Part shown: positions 25,196-34,070 of the stretch, piece after piece | Numbering within the stretch: the stretch's first letter is position 1 | Layout of the letters: each line of letters begins with the position of its first letter | DNA from: Pseudophaeobacter sp965641885 | Lineage (GTDB): Bacteria; Pseudomonadota; Alphaproteobacteria; Rhodobacterales; Rhodobacteraceae | Length of the DNA stretch: 64,000 nt | Direction: 5' to 3' | Assembly: GCA_965641885.1 (NCBI GenBank) | Contig: OZ282574.1 | Coordinates: 496,001 to 560,000, forward strand | Notes under the pieces: model-generated | What the model was told of the DNA's origin: nothing | Databases searched by the model: none | Seen by the model: only the letters and a program-made list of their open reading frames with translations | Made by a program: the position numbers and the translations under genes

Positions 25196-25391
25196 TGTGG
25201 AATTTTAGGCAGTTGCTTCGCCGCCCCCTGGTTGCGTTGGGCGGAGTCGGGGTTTTGACGCTAGGTTCTGGGCCGAGGTATTCCGCAGGGGCTTGGCGCT
25301 GTGACATGGCCTATGCTGAGATCGAACAAAATATTGCGGGCCGGGCCGGGGACATGCACCGGGGTCGCCCGACGCGAGAGAGGGAAAACGA

Positions 25392-27485
25392 ATGACAGAT
25401 GCCATCGCATTTGAGCGCATTGGGGATATTGCTGTTCTGAAGGCGCAAAACCCGCCAGTGAACGCGCTGGGTTTTGATATTCGCGAAGGCCTGCTGGCCG
25501 GGATCGAACGCGCCGAGGCGGAAGGCGTCAAAGCGGTGCTGATCTACGGCGACGGCAAAACCTATTTTGCAGGCGCCGACATTCGCGAATTCGGCCAGCC
25601 GCCCCGGGGCATCTTTCTGCCCGATCTGTGCGCCCGCATTGAGGCCTCGCCGCTGGTGGTGGTCTCGGCACTGCATGGCACCGCTCTTGGCGGCGGGCTA
25701 GAGGTGGCGCTGGCCTCGCATTACCGCATCGCGGTGCCCTCGGCACGTGTTGGTCTGCCTGAGGTTCTGATCGGTGTGATGCCCGGTGCCGGCGGCACCC
25801 AGCGTCTGCCACGTCTGGTCGGCGTTGAGGCCTCGGTCGATGTGATCACCTCTGGTCGTCAGGTTGGCGCCAAAGAGGCACTGGCGATTGGCATTCTGGA
25901 TCGCGTCGAAGAGGGAGAGCCGCGCGACATCGGCCTCGCCTATACACAAGAGCTGCTGGACAGCGGCGCAACTCGCCGTCCGGTCAGCGAAATGCCTGCT
26001 CCCAAAGCGGTCGATTTTGACGCGCTTTATGAATCGGTTCTGAAAAAGGGCCGTGGCCTGCTGGCGCCTGCGGTTGCTGTGCGTGGCATCCAGGCCTGCT
26101 GTGAGCTGCCCTTTGATGCGGGCATGAAGCGCGAGCGTGAATTGTTCATGGAGCTGATGGACACGGATCAGCGTCAGGGCATGATCCACGCCTTCTTCTC
26201 GGAACGCGCAGTGAGCAAACTGCCCGAGCTGAAAGGTGTCGCGCCACGGGATGTGAACAGCATAGGCGTGATTGGTGGCGGCACCATGGGCGCTGGCATT
26301 GCCACGGCAGCGCTGCTGGCCGGTCTGCCAGTTGTGATGCTGGAAATGACCGCTGAGGCCGCCGAGGCGGCCAAGGGCCGGATCTTGGGCAACCTTCAGG
26401 GGGCACTGAAGCGCGGTAAGATTTCCGACGCACAGTTCAGCCAACTTACCCAAGAGGCCCTGACGCTGGCCACCGACTATGACGCGCTGAGCGATGTGGA
26501 TTTGGTGATTGAGGCGGTCTTTGAAGAGATGAGTGTCAAGAAAGTGGTCTTTGGCAAGCTGGACGCCGTCTGCAAGAAAGGCGCGATCCTGGCCTCCAAC
26601 ACCTCCTATCTGGATGTGAATGAAATTGCCGCCTGCACCTCGCGCCCCGAGGATGTGATTGGGCTGCATTTCTTCTCGCCCGCGCATGTGATGAAGCTGC
26701 TGGAAGTGGTCGTTGGCGACAAAACCGCGCTGGACGTGGTTGCCACCGGCTTTGCGCTGGGACAACGGCTGAAAAAGATCTCGGTCCGTGCCGGAGTTTG
26801 TGATGGCTTTATCGGCAATCGCATTCTGGCCACCTATCGCAAGGCGGCGGATCACATGGTGCTGGATGGCGCCTCGCCCTATCAGATCGACAAGGCGCTG
26901 ACTGATTTTGGCTTTGCCATGGGGCCCTTTGCTGTGGCCGATCTGGCCGGGCTGGACATCGGCTGGGCTGTGCGCAAACGCAAACGGGCCGAAGGCCTTG
27001 ACCCGCGTGAGCGCGATAGCAGCTATATGGATAAGGTCTGCGAAGCGGGTAACTTTGGCCAAAAAACCGGCAAGGGCTACTATGTCTATGAGGCTGGTAA
27101 GCGCGGTGGCACGCCAAACCCTGAGGTCACCGATCTGATCGCCGCCGAGCGTGTCGAGCAGGGCATCACGCCGCGCGCCTTTAGCGATGAGGAAATTGTC
27201 ACGCGCTATATGGCGGCGATGGTCAATGAGGCGGCCAAAGTGGTCGGTGAAGGTATTGCGAGGCGTCCCCTGGATGTCGATATGACGCTGCTGTTTGGCT
27301 ATGGTTTCCCGCGCTACCGTGGCGGGCCGCTGAAATGGGCCGATATTGAAGGTCTGGACAAGGTTCTGGCGACCATCAAGGCGGGCGCCAAAGACGACGC
27401 CTATTTCTGGCAGGCCGCACCTCTTTTGGAAAAACTGGTGGCCGAGGGCCGCACATTTGACGATCTCAATAAGGAAAACAGCTGA
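25392..27485 (+). CDS. Enoyl-CoA hydratase / 3-hydroxyacyl-CoA dehydrogenase fusion (FadJ/PimF-like)
   Basis: A 697-residue bifunctional beta-oxidation protein. The hydratase domain (1-190) has NALGFDIREGL, TYFAGADIREF (oxyanion hole) and GGGLEVALASHYRIA...PEVLIGVMPGAGGTQRLPR with both catalytic glutamates. The dehydrogenase domain (from about 290) has the NAD site GVIGGGTMGAGIA, LVIEAVFE, ASNTSYL and GLHFFSPAHVMKLLEVV (catalytic His). GYGFPRYRGGPLKWAD closes it. It hydrates enoyl-CoA and oxidises the alcohol to 3-ketoacyl-CoA. It starts the operon and overlaps the thiolase gene by one base (TGATG). The layout agrees with PimF of the pim operon. Confidence 0.93.
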   Translation: MTDAIAFERIGDIAVLKAQNPPVNALGFDIREGLLAGIERAEAEGVKAVLIYGDGKTYFAGADIREFGQPPRGIFLPDLCARIEASPLVVVSALHGTALGGGLEVALASHYRIAVPSARVGLPEVLIGVMPGAGGTQRLPRLVGVEASVDVITSGRQVGAKEALAIGILDRVEEGEPRDIGLAYTQELLDSGATRRPVSEMPAPKAVDFDALYESVLKKGRGLLAPAVAVRGIQACCELPFDAGMKRERELFMELMDTDQRQGMIHAFFSERAVSKLPELKGVAPRDVNSIGVIGGGTMGAGIATAALLAGLPVVMLEMTAEAAEAAKGRILGNLQGALKRGKISDAQFSQLTQEALTLATDYDALSDVDLVIEAVFEEMSVKKVVFGKLDAVCKKGAILASNTSYLDVNEIAACTSRPEDVIGLHFFSPAHVMKLLEVVVGDKTALDVVATGFALGQRLKKISVRAGVCDGFIGNRILATYRKAADHMVLDGASPYQIDKALTDFGFAMGPFAVADLAGLDIGWAVRKRKRAEGLDPRERDSSYMDKVCEAGNFGQKTGKGYYVYEAGKRGGTPNPEVTDLIAAERVEQGITPRAFSDEEIVTRYMAAMVNEAAKVVGEGIARRPLDVDMTLLFGYGFPRYRGGPLKWADIEGLDKVLATIKAGAKDDAYFWQAAPLLEKLVAEGRTFDDLNKENS

Positions 27486-28660
27486 TGAAACAAGTCGTTA
27501 TTGTCTCTGCCGCCCGTACTGGTCTGGCAAAATCCTTCCGGGGTTCTTTCAACATGACTCATGGTGCGACCATGGGCGGCGCTGCTGTTGAGGCCGCCGT
27601 GGCCCGCGCTGGCATCGAGGCTGCTGAGATCGAAGACTGCATCTTTGGCTGCGGCACGCCTGAGGGGGAGACCGGTGCCAATATCGCCCGTCAGATCGCC
27701 CTGCGGGCTGGCATGCCAGTGACCACCTCGGGGCTGACCGTGAACCGGTTTTGCTCGTCGGGTCTGCAGTCGATCGCTCTGGCGGCGCAGCAGATCATCT
27801 GTGAGGGCGCAGGCCCTATGGTTGCCGGGGGTGTCGAAAGCATCTCGATGGTGCAGCCCAAGGCGCGCTCGGTCAAGGAAAGCTGGCTGGCAGAGCATAA
27901 GCCCGCAACCTATATGACCATGATTGAGACCGCTGATATCGTGGCGGAACGCTATGGCATCAGCCGCGAAGATCAGGATGCCTACGGGTTGCGCAGCCAG
28001 CAGCGTATTGCGGCAGCACAAGAGGCCGGATTGTTCGCAGATGAGATCGTTTCCATGACCACCACCATGGCGGTGAAGGACAAGGAAACCGGTGAGATTT
28101 CTATGAAAGAAGCGCTGGTGGACCGGGATGAGTGCAATCGCCCAACCACCACGCTGGATGGTCTGAGCGGTCTTGCACCGGTACGCGGCGACGGTCACTT
28201 TGTCACCGCCGGCAACGCAAGCCAGCTGTCTGATGGCGCAGCGGCTGTCGTTCTGATGGAGGCCAAAGAGGCGGAGAAGCGTGGCCTTGAGGCAATGGGC
28301 GCGTTCAAAGGCTTTGCCGTTGCGGGCTGTGAGCCTGATGAGATGGGTATCGGCCCGGTCTTTGCGGTGCCGCGCCTGCTGGAACGTCATGGATTGACCG
28401 TGGACGATATCGACATCTGGGAGCTGAACGAGGCCTTTGCCAGTCAGGCGCTGTACAGCCGGGATCGGCTGGGCATTGATGACGAGAAGTGCAACGTCAA
28501 CGGTGGCTCGATTGCGATTGGCCATCCCTTTGGCATGACGGGGGCCCGGATGACCGGTCACATTCTGCGTGAAGGTAAGCGTCGCGGTGCCAAACTAGGC
28601 GTTGTGACTATGTGTGTCGGCGGTGGCATGGGCGCGGCAGGCCTGTTCGAGATCTACTGA
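27485..28660 (+). CDS. Acetyl-CoA acyltransferase (beta-ketothiolase, PimB-like)
   Basis: A 391-residue thiolase with the nucleophile in NRFCSSGLQSIALAAQ, the WELNEAFASQALYSRD segment, NVNGGSIAIGHPFGMTG and the final TMCVGGGMGAAGLFE (second catalytic Cys). It releases acetyl-CoA from the product of the upstream fusion enzyme. It is one of two thiolases in the window; the other opens the paa operon. Its ATG overlaps the stop of the upstream gene, and a hairpin-rich 108-nt spacer separates it from the first acyl-CoA dehydrogenase gene. Confidence 0.94.
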   Translation: MKQVVIVSAARTGLAKSFRGSFNMTHGATMGGAAVEAAVARAGIEAAEIEDCIFGCGTPEGETGANIARQIALRAGMPVTTSGLTVNRFCSSGLQSIALAAQQIICEGAGPMVAGGVESISMVQPKARSVKESWLAEHKPATYMTMIETADIVAERYGISREDQDAYGLRSQQRIAAAQEAGLFADEIVSMTTTMAVKDKETGEISMKEALVDRDECNRPTTTLDGLSGLAPVRGDGHFVTAGNASQLSDGAAAVVLMEAKEAEKRGLEAMGAFKGFAVAGCEPDEMGIGPVFAVPRLLERHGLTVDDIDIWELNEAFASQALYSRDRLGIDDEKCNVNGGSIAIGHPFGMTGARMTGHILREGKRRGAKLGVVTMCVGGGMGAAGLFEIY

Positions 28661-28686
28661 GCCAGATTATCACGTTAAACAAGGAA

Positions 28687-28744
28687 GCGCCCATTCGGCC
28701 CAACGAGGACCAAATGGGCGCGCCCCGGCTTTAGGCCGGGGGGC
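28687..28744 (+). other. Two hairpins between thiolase and acyl-CoA dehydrogenase genes
   Basis: GCGCCCATT (28687-28695) pairs with AATGGGCGC (28713-28721); directly after it GCCCCGG and CCGGGGGG flank CTTTAGG. Without a T-tract this is more likely an mRNA processing or stability element inside the operon than a full terminator. Confidence 0.5.
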
Positions 28745-28768
28745 GGCTTTCGGGGAGGGAAGCGTAAA

Positions 28769-29968
28769 ATGGATCTGAACTATTCTGTTGAAGAGCAGGC
28801 ATTTCGTGTCGAAGTGCAGGAATTCCTGGCGCAAAAGCTGCCCAAGGAAATGTCCGAGGCAATCCGCGTTGGGCGCGAGCTTGGCAAAGAGGGGCATGAA
28901 AAATGGCATGGCATCCTCAACGATCAGGGCTGGCTGGCCCCCAACTGGCCGGAAGAGTTTGGTGGCTGCGAGTGGAACGCCGTGCAGCGCCACATCTTTG
29001 AAGAAGAGTGCTGCCGCGCCCATGCGCCGCGCATTATTCCCTTTGGCCTGAGCATGCTGGCGCCTGTGCTGCAAAAATTTGGCTCAAAAGAACAGCAGGA
29101 CCACTATCTGCCGCGCATTCTGTCCGGTGAGGACTGGTGGTGCCAGGGCTATTCCGAGCCCGGCGCCGGATCAGATCTGGCAAGCCTGAAAACCCGCGCT
29201 GTGCGTGACGGCGACCACTATGTCGTCAACGGCCAGAAGACCTGGACCACGCTCGGCCAATACGCCAACTGGATCTTCTGTCTGGTACGCACCGACACCG
29301 AGGTGAAGCAGCAGTCGGGGATTTCCTTCCTGCTGATCGACATGGACACGCCGGGCATCGAAGTGCGCCCCATCATCCTGCTGGACGGCACCCATGAGGT
29401 GAATGAGGTCTGGTTCACGGATGTTAAGGTGCCGGTGGAAAACCTGGTCGGTGAAGAAAACATGGGCTGGACCTATGCCAAGTACCTGCTGACCCATGAG
29501 CGCACAAATATCGCCGGCGTCGGCTTTAGCCGCGCAGGTCTTGACGCGGTAAAGCACATGGCGCGCAGCCAGATGCACCGGGGCAAGCCTTTGACTGAAA
29601 ATCCGCATTTTGCCGCCCGTGTGGCGCGGGCCGAGATTGATCTGATGGCCATGTCCACCACCAACCTGCGCATTATTTCGCAGGCAGCCGCAGGTCAGGC
29701 GCCGGGTGTCGAGAGCTCGATGCTCAAGGTAAAGGGCACTGAAATTCGTCAGGAAATCAACGACTTGGCGCGCCGTGCCGCAGGCGCCTATGCGATGCCC
29801 TTTGTCCTTGAGGCGCTGGAGGGCGGCAATGAGCCCGAAGTCGGCCCCGAAGGCAGTGCCGCAGTGGCACCTGAGTATTTCAACAATCGTAAACTTTCGA
29901 TCTTTGGTGGGTCTAACGAGATCCAGAAGAACATCATTGCCAAGGTCAAGCTGGGAGGTGGGGCATGA
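28769..29968 (+). CDS. Acyl-CoA dehydrogenase, large-subunit type (PimC-like)
   Basis: A 399-residue FAD-dependent dehydrogenase. Features: MDLNYSVEEQAFRVEVQEFLAQKLP helix, GWLAPNWPEEFGG, CQGYSEPGAGSDLASLKTRAVRDGDHYVVNGQKTWTT (FAD/acyl loop), and the closing RKLSIFGGSNEIQKNIIAK. It introduces the 2,3-double bond in acyl-CoA and hands electrons to ETF. It is paired by an ATGA overlap with a second, more divergent dehydrogenase, as in heteromeric enzymes of the PimC/PimD and steroid FadE type. Confidence 0.93.
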   Translation: MDLNYSVEEQAFRVEVQEFLAQKLPKEMSEAIRVGRELGKEGHEKWHGILNDQGWLAPNWPEEFGGCEWNAVQRHIFEEECCRAHAPRIIPFGLSMLAPVLQKFGSKEQQDHYLPRILSGEDWWCQGYSEPGAGSDLASLKTRAVRDGDHYVVNGQKTWTTLGQYANWIFCLVRTDTEVKQQSGISFLLIDMDTPGIEVRPIILLDGTHEVNEVWFTDVKVPVENLVGEENMGWTYAKYLLTHERTNIAGVGFSRAGLDAVKHMARSQMHRGKPLTENPHFAARVARAEIDLMAMSTTNLRIISQAAAGQAPGVESSMLKVKGTEIRQEINDLARRAAGAYAMPFVLEALEGGNEPEVGPEGSAAVAPEYFNNRKLSIFGGSNEIQKNIIAKVKLGGGA

Positions 29969-31107
29969 ATTTTGATCTGACAGACGAGCGCCAGATGCTG
30001 CAGGATTCCCTGCGTCGCTTCCTGCGCGACAATCAGGACAAGCTGCGCGCCAGCACGCGCCTGGGTACCAGCGACAATGAGCTGGGCTTTGATGCCGCCA
30101 TCTGGGGCAAGCTGGCCGAACTGGGCGTCATAGGCGCGCTGTTCAGCGAAGAGGACGGCGGCTTTGCCGGGGCTGGTTTTGATCTGACCACGGTGTTTGA
30201 AGAGCTGGGACGGGCCGGTGCGGTTGAGCCGCTGCTGGACACCGCTATTCTTGGCGGTGGCCTGATCGCGGCCCTGGGCTCTGATGCCCAAAAAGAGCTG
30301 GTGGAGCAGGTGATCGCAGGTGATCTGCACCTGGCCCTGGCCCATGGTGAGCCAAACAGCCGCTATGATCTGGCGCAGGTGCAAACCACAGCCAAAACCG
30401 ATGGCGATGACATCGTTTTGAATGGCCGCAAGGCCGTTGTGATCAATGCTGAGGCAGCAGATTATCTGCTGGTGTCGGCCCGTGAAACCGGGGCCGCTGG
30501 TGATGAGGCAGGGATCTCTCTGTTCCTGGTGCCACGGGACACATCCGGGCTCTCTTTGCGCGGATATGCCCTGCTGGCGGGAGGTCGTGCGGCCGAGGTC
30601 GATCTGGAAAACCTGCGCGTCTCTGCTTCGGCACGGCTGGGAGAGGCCGGGGGCGCCTATGCCTCCCTCAAACGCGCGACTGTCCGCGCCGAGGTGGCGC
30701 TGGCGGCTGAAACGCTGGGCGCGATGGAGGCCGCAACTGAGCTCACGCGCGAATACCTGCTGACCCGGCAACAGTTTGGCCGCCCCATTGGTAGCTTTCA
30801 GGCGCTGCAGCACCGAATGGCAACTCTGCTGATCGAGCTGGAGCAAGCGCGCTCGGCAGTGATCAATGCCGCAGGCCATCTGGACACCAGCCCCGCAGAG
30901 CAGGCGTTGCAGATTGCAGCCGCCCGCAACCTGATTGGCCGGGCTGGCCGTCTGGTGGCAGAAGAGTGCATTCAGCTGCATGGGGGTATCGCCATGACCG
31001 AAGAATATGCTCTGGCCCATATCGCCAAACGGATCGTGATGGCGGACCATCGGTTTGGCGACACGGACACTCAACTGGAGCGTTTCATTGACCATAGTGC
31101 CGCCTAA
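29965..31107 (+). CDS. Acyl-CoA dehydrogenase, small-subunit type (PimD-like)
   Basis: A 380-residue dehydrogenase-fold protein. It starts MNFDLTDERQMLQDSLRRFL and has LGVIGALFSEEDGGFAG, TREYLLTRQQFGRPIGSFQALQHRMA (FAD arginine) and ECIQLHGGIAMTEEYALAHIAKRI. The typical SEPGAGSD loop of the partner is weak here (ALAHGEPNSRYD), as expected for the second subunit of a heteromeric enzyme. It overlaps the large-subunit gene by 4 nt. Confidence 0.92.
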   Translation: MNFDLTDERQMLQDSLRRFLRDNQDKLRASTRLGTSDNELGFDAAIWGKLAELGVIGALFSEEDGGFAGAGFDLTTVFEELGRAGAVEPLLDTAILGGGLIAALGSDAQKELVEQVIAGDLHLALAHGEPNSRYDLAQVQTTAKTDGDDIVLNGRKAVVINAEAADYLLVSARETGAAGDEAGISLFLVPRDTSGLSLRGYALLAGGRAAEVDLENLRVSASARLGEAGGAYASLKRATVRAEVALAAETLGAMEAATELTREYLLTRQQFGRPIGSFQALQHRMATLLIELEQARSAVINAAGHLDTSPAEQALQIAAARNLIGRAGRLVAEECIQLHGGIAMTEEYALAHIAKRIVMADHRFGDTDTQLERFIDHSAA

Positions 31108-31570
31108 ATCTGTGGCCCCTAGTATTGGACAGCCTGAGACTGTGTCGGTTGAAAACGACATACCAGAGGGCGCGCAGAGTTTTCAGATCGAGGATCCCGG
31201 CGTCCAGCAACTGGTGGGCTACAAGACCACGATAGACCGGCGCGATGGTAGCTGCAGTGTCACGCTGGATCTGGAGCCGCCGCATCTGAACCGCCATGGA
31301 ATTTTGCATGGCGGTATCGTGGCGACAGTTCTGGATGTGGTCTGCGGCAACACCGCGTCGCAGTTCTTTGATCCTGAAAACCATGCAGCCCTGGTGACCG
31401 TCTCCCTGACGCTGTCCTATGTGGCCGCGGCCAAGGCAGGCCGCATCACGGCGCGGGCGCGGGTGACGGGGGGCGGCAAATCAATTGCCCATATCTTTGG
31501 CGAGTTGCACGATGAGCAGGGCCAGCTTTTGGCCACCGCAACCGGCGTTTTCAAAAGGATTCGCACATGA
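31088..31570 (+). CDS. PaaI-family hotdog acyl-CoA thioesterase
   Basis: A protein of about 160 residues with a single hotdog domain. The signature HLNRHGILHGGIVATVLDVVCG matches the PaaI-type HGGxxxxLxD motif. It hydrolyses an acyl-CoA thioester, perhaps to free CoA from dead-end intermediates. The start is uncertain: TTG 31088 has TGGAG 7 nt upstream and overlaps the dehydrogenase gene by 20 nt; GTG 31097, GTG 31142 and TTG 31055 are alternatives. It overlaps the next gene by ATGA. Confidence 0.85.
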   Translation: MTIVPPKSVAPSIGQPETVSVENDIPEGAQSFQIEDPGVQQLVGYKTTIDRRDGSCSVTLDLEPPHLNRHGILHGGIVATVLDVVCGNTASQFFDPENHAALVTVSLTLSYVAAAKAGRITARARVTGGGKSIAHIFGELHDEQGQLLATATGVFKRIRT

Positions 31571-32349
31571 GCCAGCTGGCCAGACTTGACGACCTCGGCG
31601 ATCGCGCCGTTGTGGTCAATATGAACGGCGCCCGTCGTGGTGCCCTGTCTCCTGATCTCTATGAGGCGATCAACGCCGCCGTAAAACTGGCAGAACAGCC
31701 CCGCATTCGCGCCATATTGCTGACCTCTGAGGGTGGTTTTTTCTGCGCCGGGGGCGATCTCAACGTGCTGATCGAACGGCGCGGGCTGAGCGAGGCGCAA
31801 CGCCGCGGCAAGGTGGACGAGCTGCACGGGTTGATCCGGGGTCTGCGGGCAGCACCTGTGCCGGTGATCGCCGCTGTCGAAGGTGGCGCGGCCGGGGCGG
31901 GCCTGTCGCTGGCGCTGGCCGCTGATCTGATCGTGGCCGAGGCAGGCGCGAAATTTACCGCCGCCTATGTCAAGGCCGGGCTGGTGCCGGATGGCGGGCT
32001 GACCTCGTCGCTGTCGCGTATCCTGCCACGGCCCCTTGCGATGGAGATGTGTCTTTTGGCGCGTCCGGTCACCGCCGAGCGCATGGCAGATCTGGGGGCG
32101 GTCAATCTGGTGGTGCCAGCGGATGAGGTGCTGAGCGCAGCCCATGGCCTGGCAGATCGCCTGGCGAAAGGCCCTCCCGAGGCACAGCGCGTCATCCGCC
32201 ACATGATGGCCGAGGCCTATGAGACCACAGAGGCTGCGCAATTGGATCGTGAACGCGATGCCATGGCTCAGGCAGCGGCCGCGTCTGAAGCGGGCGAAGG
32301 TATCTCGGCCTTTCTGGAAAAACGCGCGCCGCGTTTTTCCACCGACTAA
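31567..32349 (+). CDS. Enoyl-CoA hydratase/isomerase family protein (PimE-like position)
   Basis: A 260-residue crotonase-fold protein: GGFFCAGGDLNVLIERR supplies one oxyanion-hole strand, VEGGAAGAGLSLALAADLIVAEAGAKFTAAYVKAGLVPDGGLTSSLSRIL the other plus the active-site helix. One of the two usual hydratase glutamates is Gly/Ala-like here (EGGAAGAG), so isomerase or another crotonase reaction is possible. It overlaps the thioesterase gene by 4 nt and ends 62 nt before the ligase gene. Confidence 0.88.
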   Translation: MSQLARLDDLGDRAVVVNMNGARRGALSPDLYEAINAAVKLAEQPRIRAILLTSEGGFFCAGGDLNVLIERRGLSEAQRRGKVDELHGLIRGLRAAPVPVIAAVEGGAAGAGLSLALAADLIVAEAGAKFTAAYVKAGLVPDGGLTSSLSRILPRPLAMEMCLLARPVTAERMADLGAVNLVVPADEVLSAAHGLADRLAKGPPEAQRVIRHMMAEAYETTEAAQLDRERDAMAQAAAASEAGEGISAFLEKRAPRFSTD

Positions 32350-32411
32350 GCCCCCAGGCCAACGGCTCTGGGGCGAAAGAAAACAGCACATGACGACAGG
32401 GAGACGCGGTG

Positions 32412-33905
32412 ATGACGCTTTGGTATGACCTTTTGACGGCGCAGGCCACGGCCCGCCCTGAGGCTCCGGCCTTTTCTGACAGCCTTGGGGTGCGCTGGAG
32501 CTATAGCGCCCTTGCTGCCGCCGCATCAGAGCTGTCGCAGAACCTGACATCAGCAGGCGTGCAGCCCGGCGACCGGGTGATGGTGCTGGCGGAAAACTGT
32601 TGTGCCGTGGTGGCCGCCCTGATGGCCAGCTCGCAGTGCGGTGCCGTTGCTGTGCCTGTTAATGCCCGGATGAGCGCCAGTGAAGTTGCCCGGATACTCG
32701 ATCACGCGCGGCCAGCTGTTGTGCTGATCTCGACGCAGATCGAGGGGGATGCGCAGGGTCATGCGGCGCGTCTTGAGGCGGCACCCATCACGGGCTGCTT
32801 TGGGCAAATGCACATGGCTTGCCCCTATGCCAGTTCGGGCGACGCTCCGGCTGAGGTTGCGGTGCTGCTGTATACGACGGGCACCACGGGGGCCCCCAAG
32901 GGAGTGATGCTGACCCAGGACAACCTGCTGTTTGGCGGCAAGGCCTCGGCCGAGCTGCGCGATATGGTGCCGAACGATGTGATCTATGGCGTTTTGCCAC
33001 TGACCCATGTCTTTGGGCTGGCCTCGGTGATGACAGCGGCGCTCTATGCGGGGTCCGAGGTTTGGCTGGAGGCGCGCTTTTCTGCGGCGAAACTCTATGC
33101 GGCACTGCGCCGTGGCGTGACCCGCCTGTCGGCCGTGCCGCAGATGCATGCGCTGGTGATGCAATTTGCCAAGGAACAGGGGCTGGAGCGGCTCGACAGT
33201 TCCGTGTTGCAATATGTCTCGTCCGGGGCGGCGCCGCTGGACCCCGACTGGAAACGCCGGGCCGAGAGCTTTTATGGGGTCGCGCTGCAGAATGGCTATG
33301 GCATGACCGAGGCAACCGCAGGGGTCTGTGCCACCAAGAACAGCACGCCGGGTGATCCGGATATCTCTGCCGGGCCACCCTTGCCGGGGGTAGAAGTCCG
33401 CATTGATGAAAGCGTTTCCGGCGGCGGCGCGGGCATTGGCGAAGTCCTGATCCGCGGTGGCAATGTGATGCTGGGCTATTATCTGAACCCGGAAGAAACC
33501 GCGCGGGTGCTGGACGCTGACGGCTGGCTGCGCAGCGGTGATCTGGGGCGGCTGGATGACAAGGGGTTTTTGCACATCGAAGGGCGCTCAAAAGAGCTGA
33601 TCATTCATGGTGGTTTCAATGTCTTCCCGCCCGAGGTCGAAGCGGCGCTGAATGCCCATCCACAGGTGGTGCAGTCTGCGGTCGTGGGGCGGCGCAACAA
33701 AAGTGATGAAGAGGTGCTGGCCTTTGTGCAGGTCAGCGGCGGTGATCGACCCGAAGTATCCGACCTTATGCAGTTTGTGCGAAAGCAATTGGCAGGCTAT
33801 AAATGCCCGGCGCAGATCATTCTGACCGAGGCACTCCCTGCAGCCCCCACAGGCAAAATTCTGAAACACAAACTGCTGGAACAATTTGCCAGTCAGCTGC
33901 AGTGA
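32412..33905 (+). CDS. Acyl-CoA synthetase (AMP-forming; PimA/FadD-like)
   Basis: A 497-residue ANL-superfamily ligase. The P-loop is LLYTTGTTGAPKGVMLT, followed by GVLPLTHVFGLASVM, NGYGMTEATAGVC, the adenylate site SGDLGRLDDKGFLHIEGRSKELIIHGGFNVFPPEVE and the catalytic lysine in PTGKILKHKL. It activates the free acid to acyl-CoA with ATP, so it would feed the whole operon. ATG 32412 follows GGGAG at suitable spacing; GTG 32409 is possible. It is the last gene of the operon. Confidence 0.93.
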   Translation: MTLWYDLLTAQATARPEAPAFSDSLGVRWSYSALAAAASELSQNLTSAGVQPGDRVMVLAENCCAVVAALMASSQCGAVAVPVNARMSASEVARILDHARPAVVLISTQIEGDAQGHAARLEAAPITGCFGQMHMACPYASSGDAPAEVAVLLYTTGTTGAPKGVMLTQDNLLFGGKASAELRDMVPNDVIYGVLPLTHVFGLASVMTAALYAGSEVWLEARFSAAKLYAALRRGVTRLSAVPQMHALVMQFAKEQGLERLDSSVLQYVSSGAAPLDPDWKRRAESFYGVALQNGYGMTEATAGVCATKNSTPGDPDISAGPPLPGVEVRIDESVSGGGAGIGEVLIRGGNVMLGYYLNPEETARVLDADGWLRSGDLGRLDDKGFLHIEGRSKELIIHGGFNVFPPEVEAALNAHPQVVQSAVVGRRNKSDEEVLAFVQVSGGDRPEVSDLMQFVRKQLAGYKCPAQIILTEALPAAPTGKILKHKLLEQFASQLQ

Positions 33906-34070
33906 GCTGCAATGATCCGCGAAGGCCAGGGAATGTCCGGGCGACCTAGCCGGGCCTGCTCCCCTGTAGGGGGCATCTGCTTTAACGCGGGCTTTGGCGG
34001 GCCGGACTGAAAAGACATAGGGCGGCCAGAGGGCCCAAATCAGGCAGTGGGCCTGAATGAAGGGCGCTGA

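Noticed and set aside
28661..28768. Full terminator that would split the pim-like operon
   Set aside because: The hairpins lack a T-tract and the downstream genes continue the same pathway, so I treat it as an internal processing element.
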